A stretch of DNA of 64,000 nt from Lewinellaceae bacterium (GTDB taxonomy: Bacteria > Bacteroidota > Bacteroidia > Chitinophagales > Saprospiraceae). The DNA lies in assembly GCA_020636315.1 (NCBI GenBank), contig JACJYA010000003.1, forward strand, positions 1-64,000. Direction: 5' to 3'. Made by a program: the position numbers and the translations under genes. The notes under the pieces are model-generated. The model had not been told where the DNA came from. It worked only from the letters and a program-made list of their open reading frames with translations, and did no database searches. This document shows positions 43,901 to 52,521 of the stretch, piece by piece. Position 1 is the first letter of the stretch; each line of letters begins with the position of its first letter.

Positions 43901-43971
43901 TCACATTGGCTTATGGCATTCTGGGCAGAGCAGCAGAAAAGTAAGAGAAGGACAAATGGGACGAATCTCAT
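40912..43971 (-). CDS. very long hendecad coiled-coil protein with signal peptide
   Basis: 1019 residues. A signal peptide (ending NAISQ) leads into a globular N-domain of about 170 residues with beta strands (YTYSLELRSDSKG, FTINESRQSEFAQLVACF). From about residue 220 to 1000 the protein is almost pure Ala/Glu/Lys/Arg/Gln/Val with EVAEAREKAA-type units of 11 residues and occasional 7-residue insertions, predicting a right-handed or mixed coiled coil of around 780 residues, roughly 115 nm as one continuous helix. No prolines for most of its length. No CTD or anchor motif is evident at the DKNNNN end. Probably a periplasmic or surface rod. Function unknown. Confidence 0.85.
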   Translation of the reverse strand: MRFVPFVLLLLFCCSAQNAISQCDALIAEDKVLDGTHVLRTTNQTLVVRGNYTYSLELRSDSKGITAKMYSKAGVEFNQDDEIIFMDVNSTRRSYRFIGMGEMEREGGTPVYNNILQLDLAAIQWFASSGINVLYIKNNISNQMRKFTINESRQSEFAQLVACFNQRLDREKVRDVELTDNEIRVEPSVKPAAREDGEAGKVARTAANPADDQEVDALRRELHDVKEKLRQEIADEKAKAAQIKSVLQEEVVLARENAAEQKKKYADEVVDARQKAQAEIDASRQLLAEQVKEARERAASEMEKITLDVADARQRANEAIQQAQLESAKEVAAARERAAEEIKAVKEKLDLAKLEYADEIASARENSAAELQRIREETASLITEARSQAKDEKQRTAEEVVSTKKTAAEQILQAKEETAEEIGQIREQAAIEKERIAFDLAEARRRVAEERALLQEKSVSEIADIKENAAKEKEATALEVANARKRAAEEIAEVKKQVATEKAMAEKEAESARQESAQEVAEAREKAALTIKEISSQEAQKVAEARANAEEERKKVAEEVAAARERAAAEIARIQEELQKALAETQKKKEEIQQASAQEVLAAKERAQQEIEKARQTASSKVEEANQNAAKAKDEYASSVASAQKTAETRIKEIQEEAAAAVAAARAKEAEVKNMSAEEIAAAREKAGAELTRLREQTAQEIAQAREQAARVKQESANEVAEARRTAAENVAQVKKDEADAVRQARENSANERQRLAAEVAEAKERAAREISTAGEQAANEVKAIREKVAKEKEKLALEALQAREQAANTIAEAKEKAAQEVASTQRQSAEAVAQAKADAEGRIAELTQQVKMAEEKSRTEIARARATTQEEVEAARRDAADKKAQYAAEAEAARKQSLEEINTAKKESSEAIYQAKQEAVRQITKVKEDTAEQIAAERKKYEESKKAIEEQIVADKQKAAEVKRETAEVVAAENRKAEEARQKALDEQRRLNELQEQARQAEERLRRLKAEADKNNNN

Positions 43972-44158
43972 ATCAGCTTGGATTTTAATTTGTAAGATAA
44001 TGCTTTTAGGATTTATTTGAAACTATTGAATGGGATTGGGCACGTTTGCCAAAAGAAAATTGAACAAACCGGGGTAAGAAAAAATAGTAGTCCGCCTGCG
44101 GGGATTTCAGGAAACGATTGAAGCATTAACGCGCATTCTTCGGCGAACATTGCATTGC

Positions 44159-45091
44159 CTAGCGTTTTGCCGCCAACAGGTAGAGGGCCGCCATTCGGAT
44201 GGCCACCCCGTTTTCCACCTGTTGCAGAATGATGGAATGCTCTGAATCGGCCACATCGCTGGTAATTTCCACGCCCCGGTTAATGGGCCCGGGGTGCATG
44301 ATCACGATAGGGCGCCCCAGTTCGTCCAGCAATGCCTTATTGATGCCGTAATACTGGGCATACTCGCGCAGCGAAGGAAAGTATTTGATGTCCTGCCGCT
44401 CGAGCTGAATGCGCAGCACATTGGCGATATCACACCACTCCAGGCTTTCTTTAAGGTTGTGGGAGACTTCTACGCCCAGCCTGTCGATGTATTTGGGGAT
44501 GAGGGTCGGTGGCCCGCAAACCCGGACGTGAGCGCCCAGCTTTTTCAGGCAGAAGATGTTGCTCAAAGCTACTCTGGAATGCAGGATATCTCCGAAGATC
44601 GCTACTTTTTTCCCGGCAACATCTCCCACCTTTTCTTCCATGGAAAAGGCATCGAGCAAAGCCTGGGTAGGATGTTCATGTGTGCCGTCACCGGCGTTAA
44701 TGATGTGGGCGTCGATGTGCTGAGCCAGAAAATGATGAGCCCCGGGAGCGGGATGCCGCATAACGACCATATCCACTTTCATCGAAAGGATGTTGTTAAC
44801 GGTATCCAGTAATGTCTCCCCCTTTTTTACGGAAGAAGACGAAGCTGAAAAGTTGACGATATCGGCAGAAAGGCGTTTTTCCGCCAATTCAAAGGAGATC
44901 CGGGTACGGGTGGAGTCTTCGAAAAAAAGATTGGCCACGGTAACATCGCGCAAAGAAGGCACTTTTTTAATGGGGCGGTTGAGCACCTCCTTAAAACTGC
45001 GCGCCGTCTCAAAGATCAGCCGGATATCGGCCTCAGTAAGGTATTTGATCCCTAATATGTGTTTAGTGCTGAGTTGTTGTTCAGTAGCCAT
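44159..45091 (-). CDS. pyrB: aspartate carbamoyltransferase catalytic subunit
   Basis: 310 residues, the usual size. Carbamoyl-phosphate site STRTRISFE at 60-68, SSSVKKGETLLDT with the lysine pair at 89-90, the HPAPGAHH and HPTQALLDAF segments, and a C-terminal HPGPINRGVEI. Catalyses the first committed step of pyrimidine biosynthesis from carbamoyl phosphate and aspartate. It lies 27 bases after pyrR on the same strand, forming a pyrimidine operon. No pyrI regulatory gene is adjacent in the window, so regulation is probably by PyrR. Confidence 0.95.
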   Translation of the reverse strand: MATEQQLSTKHILGIKYLTEADIRLIFETARSFKEVLNRPIKKVPSLRDVTVANLFFEDSTRTRISFELAEKRLSADIVNFSASSSSVKKGETLLDTVNNILSMKVDMVVMRHPAPGAHHFLAQHIDAHIINAGDGTHEHPTQALLDAFSMEEKVGDVAGKKVAIFGDILHSRVALSNIFCLKKLGAHVRVCGPPTLIPKYIDRLGVEVSHNLKESLEWCDIANVLRIQLERQDIKYFPSLREYAQYYGINKALLDELGRPIVIMHPGPINRGVEITSDVADSEHSIILQQVENGVAIRMAALYLLAAKR

Positions 45092-45118
45092 TCAGGAGTG
45101 AAAAATGATTGATTGAAT

Positions 45119-45676
45119 TTATTCCGCCTCTTGTTTGCTGGCAAATAGTAAAATCCGGTCTTCCTGATCCAGTTCGGCCCATTCCACCCGCACGTAAGCC
45201 TCATCCAGGGCATCAATCCTTATACCGGTGTAATCAGAATGAATGGGCAGGTGTCGGTTGAAGCGCCGGTCCACAAGAGAGACCAGCTCTACCTGCCGGG
45301 GGCGCCCGTAATGGTTGAGGGCGGTGAGGGCCGCCTGCACCGTCCTTCCGGTATATAACACATCATCAACCAGCACCACGCGTTTGTTTTCCACCAGAAA
45401 TTCCATCTCCGTTTTGCTGGCATAAAGGGGTTTTACCCTCGTCCGGAAGTCATCCCGATAGAAGGTAATGTCCAGTTTACCATATTCAATGGAGTCGATC
45501 GAGAGTATATCCGAAAGCCGGCGATAAAGCCGGTTTGACAGGTGGGTGCCCCGCGGCTGGATGCCTATCAGGCAGGTATGCTCAAAACGCCCGTGTTGTT
45601 CGATCAGCTGATGGCAAAGCCTTTCGATGGTTAGCGCAAAGCGCTCTTGCCCGATGATGATTTTTCCTTTGCTCAT
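45119..45676 (-). CDS. pyrR: PyrR bifunctional pyrimidine regulator / uracil phosphoribosyltransferase
   Basis: 185 residues. Type I phosphoribosyltransferase with PRPP motif VVLVDDVLYTGRTV at 100-113, IGIQPRGTHLSNRL, and the conserved flexible-loop region. In other bacteria PyrR binds pyr mRNA and controls attenuation in response to uridine nucleotides, with low uracil phosphoribosyltransferase activity. The adjacent pyrB supports the assignment. I did not find a clear anti-terminator or PyrR-binding hairpin in the upstream 45677-45884 spacer. Confidence 0.93.
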   Translation of the reverse strand: MSKGKIIIGQERFALTIERLCHQLIEQHGRFEHTCLIGIQPRGTHLSNRLYRRLSDILSIDSIEYGKLDITFYRDDFRTRVKPLYASKTEMEFLVENKRVVLVDDVLYTGRTVQAALTALNHYGRPRQVELVSLVDRRFNRHLPIHSDYTGIRIDALDEAYVRVEWAELDQEDRILLFASKQEAE

Positions 45677-45884
45677 AAAGTAAAAGCAAAGATAAAATTC
45701 TCGGGAGAAAAATTTCCTTCTCTTCGTTAAACCTTGCCGCCTTCTTTTAGTCTATCCTACAAACACCGCCAGTAAAAGCCTTCCCGGATGTAAATTCCGG
45801 AAATATTCCGTGGGGGATGTGACTCGCCCCAGGGCTGGTTGGGTTTTACACCCTATTGTTAAATCATTTAAACAATCTTAAACC

Positions 45885-46709
45885 ATGAAAAAATTGTTCT
45901 TGCTTATCGCCGCTTTTGCGGCCATTTCACTGGCCATGACTTCCTGCCAGAAAGAGGAAACAGAAACCCCGGCCTTTGAAGAAGACCTCACCACCAACGA
46001 AGATGTGGCTACCGTCACCAATCTGTTCCAGGATACTGAGGATGAGGCCGATAACCAGATCGAAACGCGCGGAGGCGGGCTGAGTTGCCCAACGGTAACC
46101 GTCACGCCCGATGATGGCACTTTCCCGCGCACCGCCACCATCGATTACGGCCCCGACGGATGTGAAGGGCCCAACGGCCGGCTGCGGCAGGGAACTATTA
46201 TCGTCAATCAAACGGCTCCGATGGCCTCTCCCGGCGCTACCCGCACCATAACTTTTGATAACTTCTTTGTTGACGGCGTGCAGGTACAGGGCCTAAAAAC
46301 GATTACCAACGCCGGGACAGCGGGTGACAACAACATTGTATTTACGCGCATTGTTGAGGGAGCCAGCCTCACTTTCCCGGACGGAGAAACGGTTACCTGG
46401 GATGCCAGCCATACCCTCACCCAGGTTGCCGGCGCAGATACGCCCTTCCTGCCGGACAACGTCTTTGAGATCACCGGAGGCTCTTCGGGAGTAAACCGCA
46501 ATGGCGTGGCGTTCACCGCAGAGATCACCACTCCTCTCATCAAGCGCAAGAACTGCCCCTGGATCGCCAGCGGCGTAAGGGCCATCACCATCAACGGCCG
46601 TACCCGCACCATGGATTACGGGGATGGAGCGTGTGACCGGGTGGCAACGGTGACTTATCCCAATGGCTTTACCAGAGAGGTCCTGATCCGGAATTGGTGG
46701 AGGTTGTAG
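45885..46709 (+). CDS. lipoprotein of unknown function
   Basis: 274 residues. A signal peptide with lipobox TSC (Cys about residue 21), then an acidic linker (PAFEEDLTTNEDVATVT) and DNQIETRGGGLSCPTVTVTPDDGTFPRT. The rest appears beta-rich, with repeats of ITFDNFFVDGVQVQG and TVTWDASHTLTQV type. Pairs of cysteines (SCPTV, DGCEG, NCPW, GACD) could form disulfides. This type is frequent in Bacteroidota but without assigned function. Stands divergently from pyrR and convergently with glnS across the terminator. Confidence 0.75.
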   Translation: MKKLFLLIAAFAAISLAMTSCQKEETETPAFEEDLTTNEDVATVTNLFQDTEDEADNQIETRGGGLSCPTVTVTPDDGTFPRTATIDYGPDGCEGPNGRLRQGTIIVNQTAPMASPGATRTITFDNFFVDGVQVQGLKTITNAGTAGDNNIVFTRIVEGASLTFPDGETVTWDASHTLTQVAGADTPFLPDNVFEITGGSSGVNRNGVAFTAEITTPLIKRKNCPWIASGVRAITINGRTRTMDYGDGACDRVATVTYPNGFTREVLIRNWWRL

Positions 46710-46720
46710 GGAAAAAGCAT

Positions 46721-46753
46721 AGATGGAAGGCACTTTGAAAGCGCCTTCCATCT
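46721..46753. terminator. bidirectional stem-loop between the lipoprotein gene and glnS
   Basis: AGATGGAAGGC at 46721-46731 pairs perfectly with GCCTTCCATCT at 46743-46753, between convergent genes 51 bases apart. Reading the minus strand it is followed by ATGCTTTTTCCC, so it is a typical intrinsic terminator for glnS; the plus-strand T-run is missing. Confidence 0.8.
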
Positions 46754-46760
46754 AGCTATA

Positions 46761-48461
46761 CTACCTGTTCTGCATCTTCGCCCAGGTGTCCTTCAGCGTG
46801 ACGGTACGGTTAAAGACGAGTTTGTCATCCGTACTATCCGGGTCAACACAGAAATACCCCAGCCGGAGGAACTGGAAACGATCTCCTGCCTTCGCTTTGG
46901 CAAGGCTCGGCTCGATATAGGCCTTTTCGACCACCTGCAGGGAATCTTCATTAAAGAATTCCAGGTAGTCTTTGCCCTCATGCGTATCGGGCTGAGGGTC
47001 GGTAAAGAGGCGGTCATACAGGCGGACTTCCGCTTCCCGGGCATGGGCGGCCGACACCCAGTGCAAAGTGCCCTTGGCCTTTATGCCGGAAGTATCTTCT
47101 CCGCTCTTACTATCGGGGTAATAAGCGCAACGGACCTCAGTGACCTCCCCGGTATCCGGGTCTTTTTCAAAGCCCTCGCAATGTAGAATATAAGCGCCTT
47201 TCAGGCGCACATTGCGGCCCGGCCCCATCCGGAAGTATTTTTTGGGCGGGTCTTCCATGAAATCGTTCCGCTCGATGTACAATTCGCGGGAGAAAGGCAT
47301 TGTACGGGTGCCCATATTTTCATCTTCCGGATTGTTTTCCACTTCCATCATTTCCACTTTGCCCTCCGGATAGTTGGTAACCACAACCTTGAGCGGGTCG
47401 AGCACGGCCATCACTCGGGGGTCCGTACGGTTGAGCTCATCGCGCACACAGAATTCCAGCAGGCTGATCTCGATGAGGTTATCCCGCTTGGCAATACCTG
47501 CCTTATCGCAGAAGGTGCGAATGGCAGCCGCCGGGTAGCCCCGGCGCCGCATCCCGGAGATGGTGGGCATGCGGGGGTCATCCCAGCCGCTCACATAACC
47601 TTCCCTGACGAGCTTGAGCAATCTCCGTTTGCTGGTGATCATGTAGGAGACATTCATGCGTGCAAACTCGATCTGCCGGGAAGGAAAGATCCCCAGTTTC
47701 TCGATAAACCAGTCATAAAGCGGCCGGTGGTGGATGAACTCGAGAGAACAAAGTGAGTGGGTGATCTGCTCAATAGAGTCCGACTGCCCGTGGGCAAAGT
47801 CGTACATAGGGTAAATGCACCAATCGTCACCGGTACGATGGTGGTGGTCCCGCTTGATGCGGTACATGATGGGGTCCCGCATGTGCATATTGTCGGAAGC
47901 CATATCGATCTTAGCCCGCAACACTCTGGAGCCATCCGGGAACTCACCGGCTTTCATGCGCTGGAAGAGGCCCAGGTTTTCCTCTATGCTGCGGCCTCTG
48001 TAGGGGCTTTCCTTACCGGGCACGGTAGGCGTCCCCTTCATCTCCGCGATCTCCTCCGGAGAGGAATCATCGACATAGGCCAGGCCCTTGTTGATCAGTT
48101 GGATGGCGAATTCATAGAGTTGCTCAAAATAATCGGAAGCGTAGTATTCCCTTCCTTCCCAGTCGAAACCCAGCCAGTGGATGTCCCGCTTGATGTTTTC
48201 CACGTATTCGGTCTCTTCCGTAGTTGGGTTGGTATCATCGAATCGCAGGTTGGTCTTCCCGCCGTATTTCTGGGCGATCTCGAAATTCAGGCAGATGGCC
48301 TTGGCGTGCCCGATGTGCAGATAGCCGTTGGGCTCCGGCGGGAAACGGGTATGTACGCGCCCTGCGTGTTTGCCGTTGCGAATATCCTCTTCGATGATCT
48401 GCTCTATGAAATTGAGGGATTCCTTTTCTTTGCTCTCCTCTTTTTTATTAAGTTCACTCAT
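46761..48461 (-). CDS. glnS: glutamine-tRNA ligase
   Basis: 566 residues from ATG at 48461. Class I motif RFPPEPNGYLHIGHAK (HIGH at 49-52), MITSKR variant of KMSKS (SYMITSKRRLLKL), and the characteristic DDTNPTTE, IKRDHHHRTGDDWCIYPMYDFAHG and C-terminal anticodon-binding region. Charges tRNA-Gln directly, so the Gat indirect path may be unnecessary. Follows argS by 54 bases on the same strand, probably one transcript. Confidence 0.95.
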   Translation of the reverse strand: MSELNKKEESKEKESLNFIEQIIEEDIRNGKHAGRVHTRFPPEPNGYLHIGHAKAICLNFEIAQKYGGKTNLRFDDTNPTTEETEYVENIKRDIHWLGFDWEGREYYASDYFEQLYEFAIQLINKGLAYVDDSSPEEIAEMKGTPTVPGKESPYRGRSIEENLGLFQRMKAGEFPDGSRVLRAKIDMASDNMHMRDPIMYRIKRDHHHRTGDDWCIYPMYDFAHGQSDSIEQITHSLCSLEFIHHRPLYDWFIEKLGIFPSRQIEFARMNVSYMITSKRRLLKLVREGYVSGWDDPRMPTISGMRRRGYPAAAIRTFCDKAGIAKRDNLIEISLLEFCVRDELNRTDPRVMAVLDPLKVVVTNYPEGKVEMMEVENNPEDENMGTRTMPFSRELYIERNDFMEDPPKKYFRMGPGRNVRLKGAYILHCEGFEKDPDTGEVTEVRCAYYPDSKSGEDTSGIKAKGTLHWVSAAHAREAEVRLYDRLFTDPQPDTHEGKDYLEFFNEDSLQVVEKAYIEPSLAKAKAGDRFQFLRLGYFCVDPDSTDDKLVFNRTVTLKDTWAKMQNR

Positions 48462-48515
48462 CTTATAAAACTTTTTAACCTGTTGTCGAATCTTACGGGC
48501 CAACGCCGGCATCCG

Positions 48516-50360
48516 TTACATCCTGTCGGGCATTTCTATTCCCAGCAGGTTCATTCCCTGTTTGAGCACGTGGGCCACCGCCCGGCTCAATTGCAAACGG
48601 AAAGCCTTTGCCGCCTCCGTTCCGGCGTTGAGGATGGAATGGTCATGGTAGAACCGGTGATAAGCCTTGGCCAGGTCGTAGCAGAAATTGGCAATGCCCG
48701 ACGGGTCATATTCTTCAGCCGCCAGCTGCACCAGGCCAGGAAAGGAATAAAGCATGTTGAGAATTTCCTTTTCCTGAGGTTCAAGCTGTTGATAAGCCGA
48801 TGCTGCGCTGAGGGGCTGATCGCCGGCCTTACGCAAAACGGACTGCACCCGCACATAAGCATTCTGCACGTAAGGCCCGGTCTGCCCCTGCAGGTCAACC
48901 GACTCTTTCGGGTCGAAGACCATGCGCTTGCGCGGTTGTACTTTGATGATGAAGAACTTGAGAGCCGCCAGTGCGATCTTACGGATCACCTCTTCCTGCT
49001 CTTCCTGAGAAAGCCCGCTGATGGTATCCCGTTCAGCCGTGTTTTTACGAGCCTCTTCCACTACCTCGGCAATGAGGTCATCGGCATCCACTACCGTACC
49101 TTCCCTGGATTTCATTTTCCCGGTAGGCAGGTCCACCATTCCATAGGAGAGGTGGTATAACCCTTCTGCATAGGGTTCGCCAAGCCGCTTAAGGATCTCG
49201 AACAGGACCTGAAAATGGTAATTCTGCTCATCGGCTACGACATACACCATTTTATCTACTCCGAAATCCTGAAAGCGTTTTTGCGCCGTTCCGATGTCCT
49301 GGGTCATATATACTGACGTTCCATCGCTCCGCAAAACGAGTTTATGGTCCAGGTTGACATCGGACAGGTCGATCCATACCGAACCATCATCCTTCTGATA
49401 GAACACGCCTTTTTCCAGGCCCTTCCGGATGGCGTCTTTACCCAAAAGGTAGGTATCCGATTCGAAATAGAGCTTGTCGAACTCAACCCCCAGGCTCCGG
49501 TACGTTTCGTCAAAACCCTGATAGACCCAATCGTTCATTTGCTTCCAGAGGCTAGCCGTAGCCTTGTCCCCGGCTTCCCACTTCAGGAGCATATCCTTGG
49601 CTTCGGCGCCCAGGAGGCTGTATTCATTGAAATAAGTATTCTTGAAAGCTTTGAAAAAGGCCTCTTCGCTCTGCCCGTTCTCTGATTGCTGCCCGAATAC
49701 CTTGCGGGCTTCTTCAGATTGCTGCCAGTCGTTGTATTCCTCCCGGAATTTCTTTTCGAACAACACATAATAATCGCCCACAAAGTGGTCGCCTTTTTCG
49801 CCGGCAGATTCCGGGCTCGCACCCTCGCCGTACTTCCGCCAGGCCAGCATGCTTTTACAGATGGCGATTCCCCGGTCATTGACGATCTGCACCTTCACTA
49901 CCTCATAGCCGGCCGTTTTCAGTATCTGCGAGGTTGACCAGCCCAGGAGAATATTCCGGATATGCCCAAGGTGCAGCGGCTTGTTGGTATTGGGGGAGGA
50001 AAACTCCACCATGACTTTCTTGCCGTTGGCCGGCTGTTGCCCGTACGCTTCGTCCTCGCAAATACCTGCCAGAAATTCTCGCCAGAAACCATTGCTCAGG
50101 GAGAGGTTTAAAAAACCATTAATTACATTGTATTTTTCGACCTCTTCCACCTCCTCGACGAGAAAGCCTCCCAGTTCTTCGGCGATCTGATCGGGTTTTT
50201 TCCGGGCGATACGGGCAAAGGGAAATGCAACGACCGTATAGTCTCCCTCGAATTCTTTGCGGGTGCTGTTCATCGTCACCTGTTCCGCGGTAATATCCGC
50301 TCCGTAAAGGGCCTTTATCCCTTTGATCACTCCTTCTTGTATGACATCTACAATATTCAT
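48516..50360 (-). CDS. argS: arginine-tRNA ligase
   Basis: 614 residues from ATG at 50360 (the frame is open 24 nt upstream). Class I synthetase: SSPNTNKPLHLGHIRN with HLGH at 130-133, MKSREGTVVDADDL as the KMSKS-like loop, and the ArgS-type N-terminal extension and C-terminal all-helical anticodon domain (LQLSRAVAHVLKQGMNLLGIEMPDRM). Lies upstream of glnS on the same strand. Confidence 0.95.
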   Translation of the reverse strand: MNIVDVIQEGVIKGIKALYGADITAEQVTMNSTRKEFEGDYTVVAFPFARIARKKPDQIAEELGGFLVEEVEEVEKYNVINGFLNLSLSNGFWREFLAGICEDEAYGQQPANGKKVMVEFSSPNTNKPLHLGHIRNILLGWSTSQILKTAGYEVVKVQIVNDRGIAICKSMLAWRKYGEGASPESAGEKGDHFVGDYYVLFEKKFREEYNDWQQSEEARKVFGQQSENGQSEEAFFKAFKNTYFNEYSLLGAEAKDMLLKWEAGDKATASLWKQMNDWVYQGFDETYRSLGVEFDKLYFESDTYLLGKDAIRKGLEKGVFYQKDDGSVWIDLSDVNLDHKLVLRSDGTSVYMTQDIGTAQKRFQDFGVDKMVYVVADEQNYHFQVLFEILKRLGEPYAEGLYHLSYGMVDLPTGKMKSREGTVVDADDLIAEVVEEARKNTAERDTISGLSQEEQEEVIRKIALAALKFFIIKVQPRKRMVFDPKESVDLQGQTGPYVQNAYVRVQSVLRKAGDQPLSAASAYQQLEPQEKEILNMLYSFPGLVQLAAEEYDPSGIANFCYDLAKAYHRFYHDHSILNAGTEAAKAFRLQLSRAVAHVLKQGMNLLGIEMPDRM

Positions 50361-50556
50361 CAGTAGCAGTGGGTTTTTCCCCAACAGTGGGTAGCTAAGT
50401 TTCTTTTTAATAGTGAGCTTAATATTTAAATCACTACTAAGGGCGCAAATTTATTACTTTTCCCTCTTCGACAAATATTATAGGGAAAAAAAGCCACCAT
50501 AACTGTTGTATGTTTCTTTATTGGCCTGGAGAGGTTGTCCGGAAGCCGCCAGAGGA

Positions 50557-50988
50557 TCAGGCCTGTGGAGGCTCTTTTTTAAGGTAGATATTGCCTGGAA
50601 TACATTCGTTTTGCCCGGTGTTCCCGCTCCAGGGCCCCTCCAGTTTTAGCTGTTTTCCCTGATGGTATAGGGTGAGGTCGGCTTTTTTATAGCACCATTC
50701 CATATCTTGCCTTTTCCAATGCTTCACAATATCCGTCTCTGTAAGGTGAACGGTATTGCCCTCCAGGACGCCCTCCAGTTCCATAACGGCATAGATGGAG
50801 CCAATCCGGACATAAGACCTTCCTTTGACTTTCCCTCCTTCCTGCTTGAGATAAAGTTCAAAATCGTAAACCGGAGCGAAGCCTCCCGGGTCCTGGGTAA
50901 GGGTTCCTTTCCAGACCCCGGAAAAGTCTTTCTGGGCCTCAACCAATGCAGGCAGGGCGAGGAACGCAAGAAGTAGCCAAAACTTCAT
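50557..50988 (-). CDS. small secreted protein with lipocalin-like look
   Basis: 143 residues with a signal peptide (MKFWLLLAFLALPALVEAQ). The mature part is beta-rich (DFSGVWKGTLTQDPGG, YDFELYLKQEGGKVKGRSYV, MELEGVLEGNTVHLTE) and ends with a PWSGNTGQNECIPG segment. FSGVWKGTL and the strand pattern resemble small beta-barrel proteins, but no specific family can be assigned. Two cysteines (MEWC and NEC) could form a disulfide. Probably periplasmic. Downstream of, and 43 bases from, rsmD on the same strand. Confidence 0.65.
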   Translation of the reverse strand: MKFWLLLAFLALPALVEAQKDFSGVWKGTLTQDPGGFAPVYDFELYLKQEGGKVKGRSYVRIGSIYAVMELEGVLEGNTVHLTETDIVKHWKRQDMEWCYKKADLTLYHQGKQLKLEGPWSGNTGQNECIPGNIYLKKEPPQA

Positions 50989-51031
50989 GTCGATTTCTGT
51001 TTATTACTATTATGCAACGACTAAAAAGGCG

Positions 51032-51589
51032 TTACTGTTCCCTTTCGGCCGATTCTTCGAAAAAACTGAAAATGGTCTTGCCATAATGCCGTTCCTGAAA
51101 AAAGTGCGAAGATTCCTTAAAAGAATGGTTAGGGTTGTGTTCCAGTACCAGCCATCCTCCCTGCCGGAGGAGCCGGTATTCAAAAATGAGCCCAGGAATG
51201 GTATCCAGGCCGGGAAGCGGGTAAGGCGGGCCGGCAAAGATATAGTCGTATTTTTCCTGAGTACGGCTGATAAACCTGAACACATCGTTCCTGATGATAT
51301 GGAGACAATTTTCGACCTCCAGTTCCTTAGCCGTTTTTTTTACAAAAGAAACACAGCCGGGGAATTTATCGACATAGGTGACATCACAGCAGCCCCGCGA
51401 GATGAATTCATAACAATGGCTTCCCGTACCACCAAAAAGATCCAGGACTTTCATTGCCTCGAGATCCCAGTGATTCACAAGGATATTGAACAAACCTTCC
51501 TTGGCAAAATCGGTCGTCGGGCGGGTCGGCCAGTTCTTTGCCGGAGGGTTGAAGCGCCTTCCTTTGAATTTTCCTCCTATGATGCGCAT
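51032..51589 (-). CDS. rsmD: RsmD-like 16S rRNA (guanine966-N2)-methyltransferase
   Basis: 185 residues. MRIIGGKFKGRRF start, RPTTDFAKEGLFNIL, SAM-binding DLFGGTGSHCYEFISRG at 50-66, and FAGPPYPLP at 118-126 in place of the usual DPPY. Methylates G966 of 16S rRNA in known systems. The Asp at the first position of motif IV is Gly120 here; the rest of the motif is intact. In Bacteroidota it is commonly found beside a DUF3822 gene, as here (83 bases upstream). Family is clear; activity of this variant is uncertain. Confidence 0.85.
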   Translation of the reverse strand: MRIIGGKFKGRRFNPPAKNWPTRPTTDFAKEGLFNILVNHWDLEAMKVLDLFGGTGSHCYEFISRGCCDVTYVDKFPGCVSFVKKTAKELEVENCLHIIRNDVFRFISRTQEKYDYIFAGPPYPLPGLDTIPGLIFEYRLLRQGGWLVLEHNPNHSFKESSHFFQERHYGKTIFSFFEESAEREQ

Positions 51590-51672
51590 TTGTTAAAAGC
51601 TTATCGTTCAATTCACCTGCCTGTCCTGATGAAACTCAATGGGGCCGAAAAAGCCAAAAGCTAACCTTTGGC

Positions 51673-52521
51673 CTAACCGCAAAGGCTTAACCCAAGCAGG
51701 TCGAAATAAAAATGGCGAGGCTCTCCGCTGGCCCTGGGGCCAAGGTGGAAAAAAGCCGGAGGTTCGACAAAACTGGCCTGCTTTATATAACGGAATGCTT
51801 CCCGGAAAATATCCGAATCTTCCAGCAACTGGCCGGAAAGGTAAGCTGGAACCCGGCCGGGTTTGTAACCGAACTGGTGATAGGGCAGCAAAAGAAAGTA
51901 GATGAAATCCTTGGCGCTCTTGAAGGGGAAAGCGTTGGAGAAAAGGAGGTTTTTATCCTCAAAAACAAAAACGAACAGCAACCCGTCGCGAAGGTGGGCA
52001 TAAACCCGCGGCCCTTCTACCGAAACGGGGAGTTTATTAATGCCTTCCAGCAAGGCCGAGCTGATATGAAACAGCCGGCAACCTGAGAAATACTGGCGGG
52101 TAAAGGATTCCAAACCCTTAGGGAGGACATAAACATTCCGAAGATTCAGGCCCGGCAATCCATCGGCAAGGACTACCTCTGCGGAGGCAATATCAGTGGC
52201 ATGTTCCAGATAGGATTCCTTTTTTTGTTCGTTATACAGGCGTTGGGGCACCAGAGTATTCCTGCCGTTGGCCCACCCCACCCTCACTGTCCGGTACGGC
52301 AGCGAAAGGAGTTCATCACCCTGGACTAAAGACGCCAGGATCGATGGCTGAGCCATGAGTTGAGGGCCCACGGAATAGGAACGCAGGGCCTGCAGGTGCT
52401 GCCGGCTGTCTAAGACCATAAAATCAAAACTGTCCACCCCCATCAGGATGGACAGTTCATAAATATTGGTATTCTTTTTTACGAAGGTATCTTCAATGAG
52501 ATCCTTGATTATCTTTCCCAA
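51673..52521 (-). CDS. DUF3822-family protein
   Basis: 282 residues. The longest reading starts with TTG at 52521, preceded by AGGAAA; no ATG exists until well inside the conserved part, so the TTG is probably genuine. NIYELSILMGVDSFDFMVLDS near the N-terminus and LHLRDGLLFVFVFEDKNLLFSNAF-like regions are typical of DUF3822, a Bacteroidota family with an ASKHA/FtsA-like look. It overlaps the end of the upstream gene by 13 bases, and rsmD follows. Function unknown. Confidence 0.8.
   Translation of the reverse strand: MGKIIKDLIEDTFVKKNTNIYELSILMGVDSFDFMVLDSRQHLQALRSYSVGPQLMAQPSILASLVQGDELLSLPYRTVRVGWANGRNTLVPQRLYNEQKKESYLEHATDIASAEVVLADGLPGLNLRNVYVLPKGLESFTRQYFSGCRLFHISSALLEGINKLPVSVEGPRVYAHLRDGLLFVFVFEDKNLLFSNAFPFKSAKDFIYFLLLPYHQFGYKPGRVPAYLSGQLLEDSDIFREAFRYIKQASFVEPPAFFHLGPRASGEPRHFYFDLLGLSLCG

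Noticed and set aside
42790..43944. Plus-strand frame of 384 codons opposite the coiled-coil gene
   Set aside because: Antisense to the signal-peptide coiled-coil frame; its Phe/Leu/Gly-rich product follows from the Glu/Ala/Lys codons on the other strand.
47757..49160. Plus-strand open frame of 467 codons across the argS-glnS junction
   Set aside because: Antisense to two clear tRNA synthetases; no domain or signal visible.
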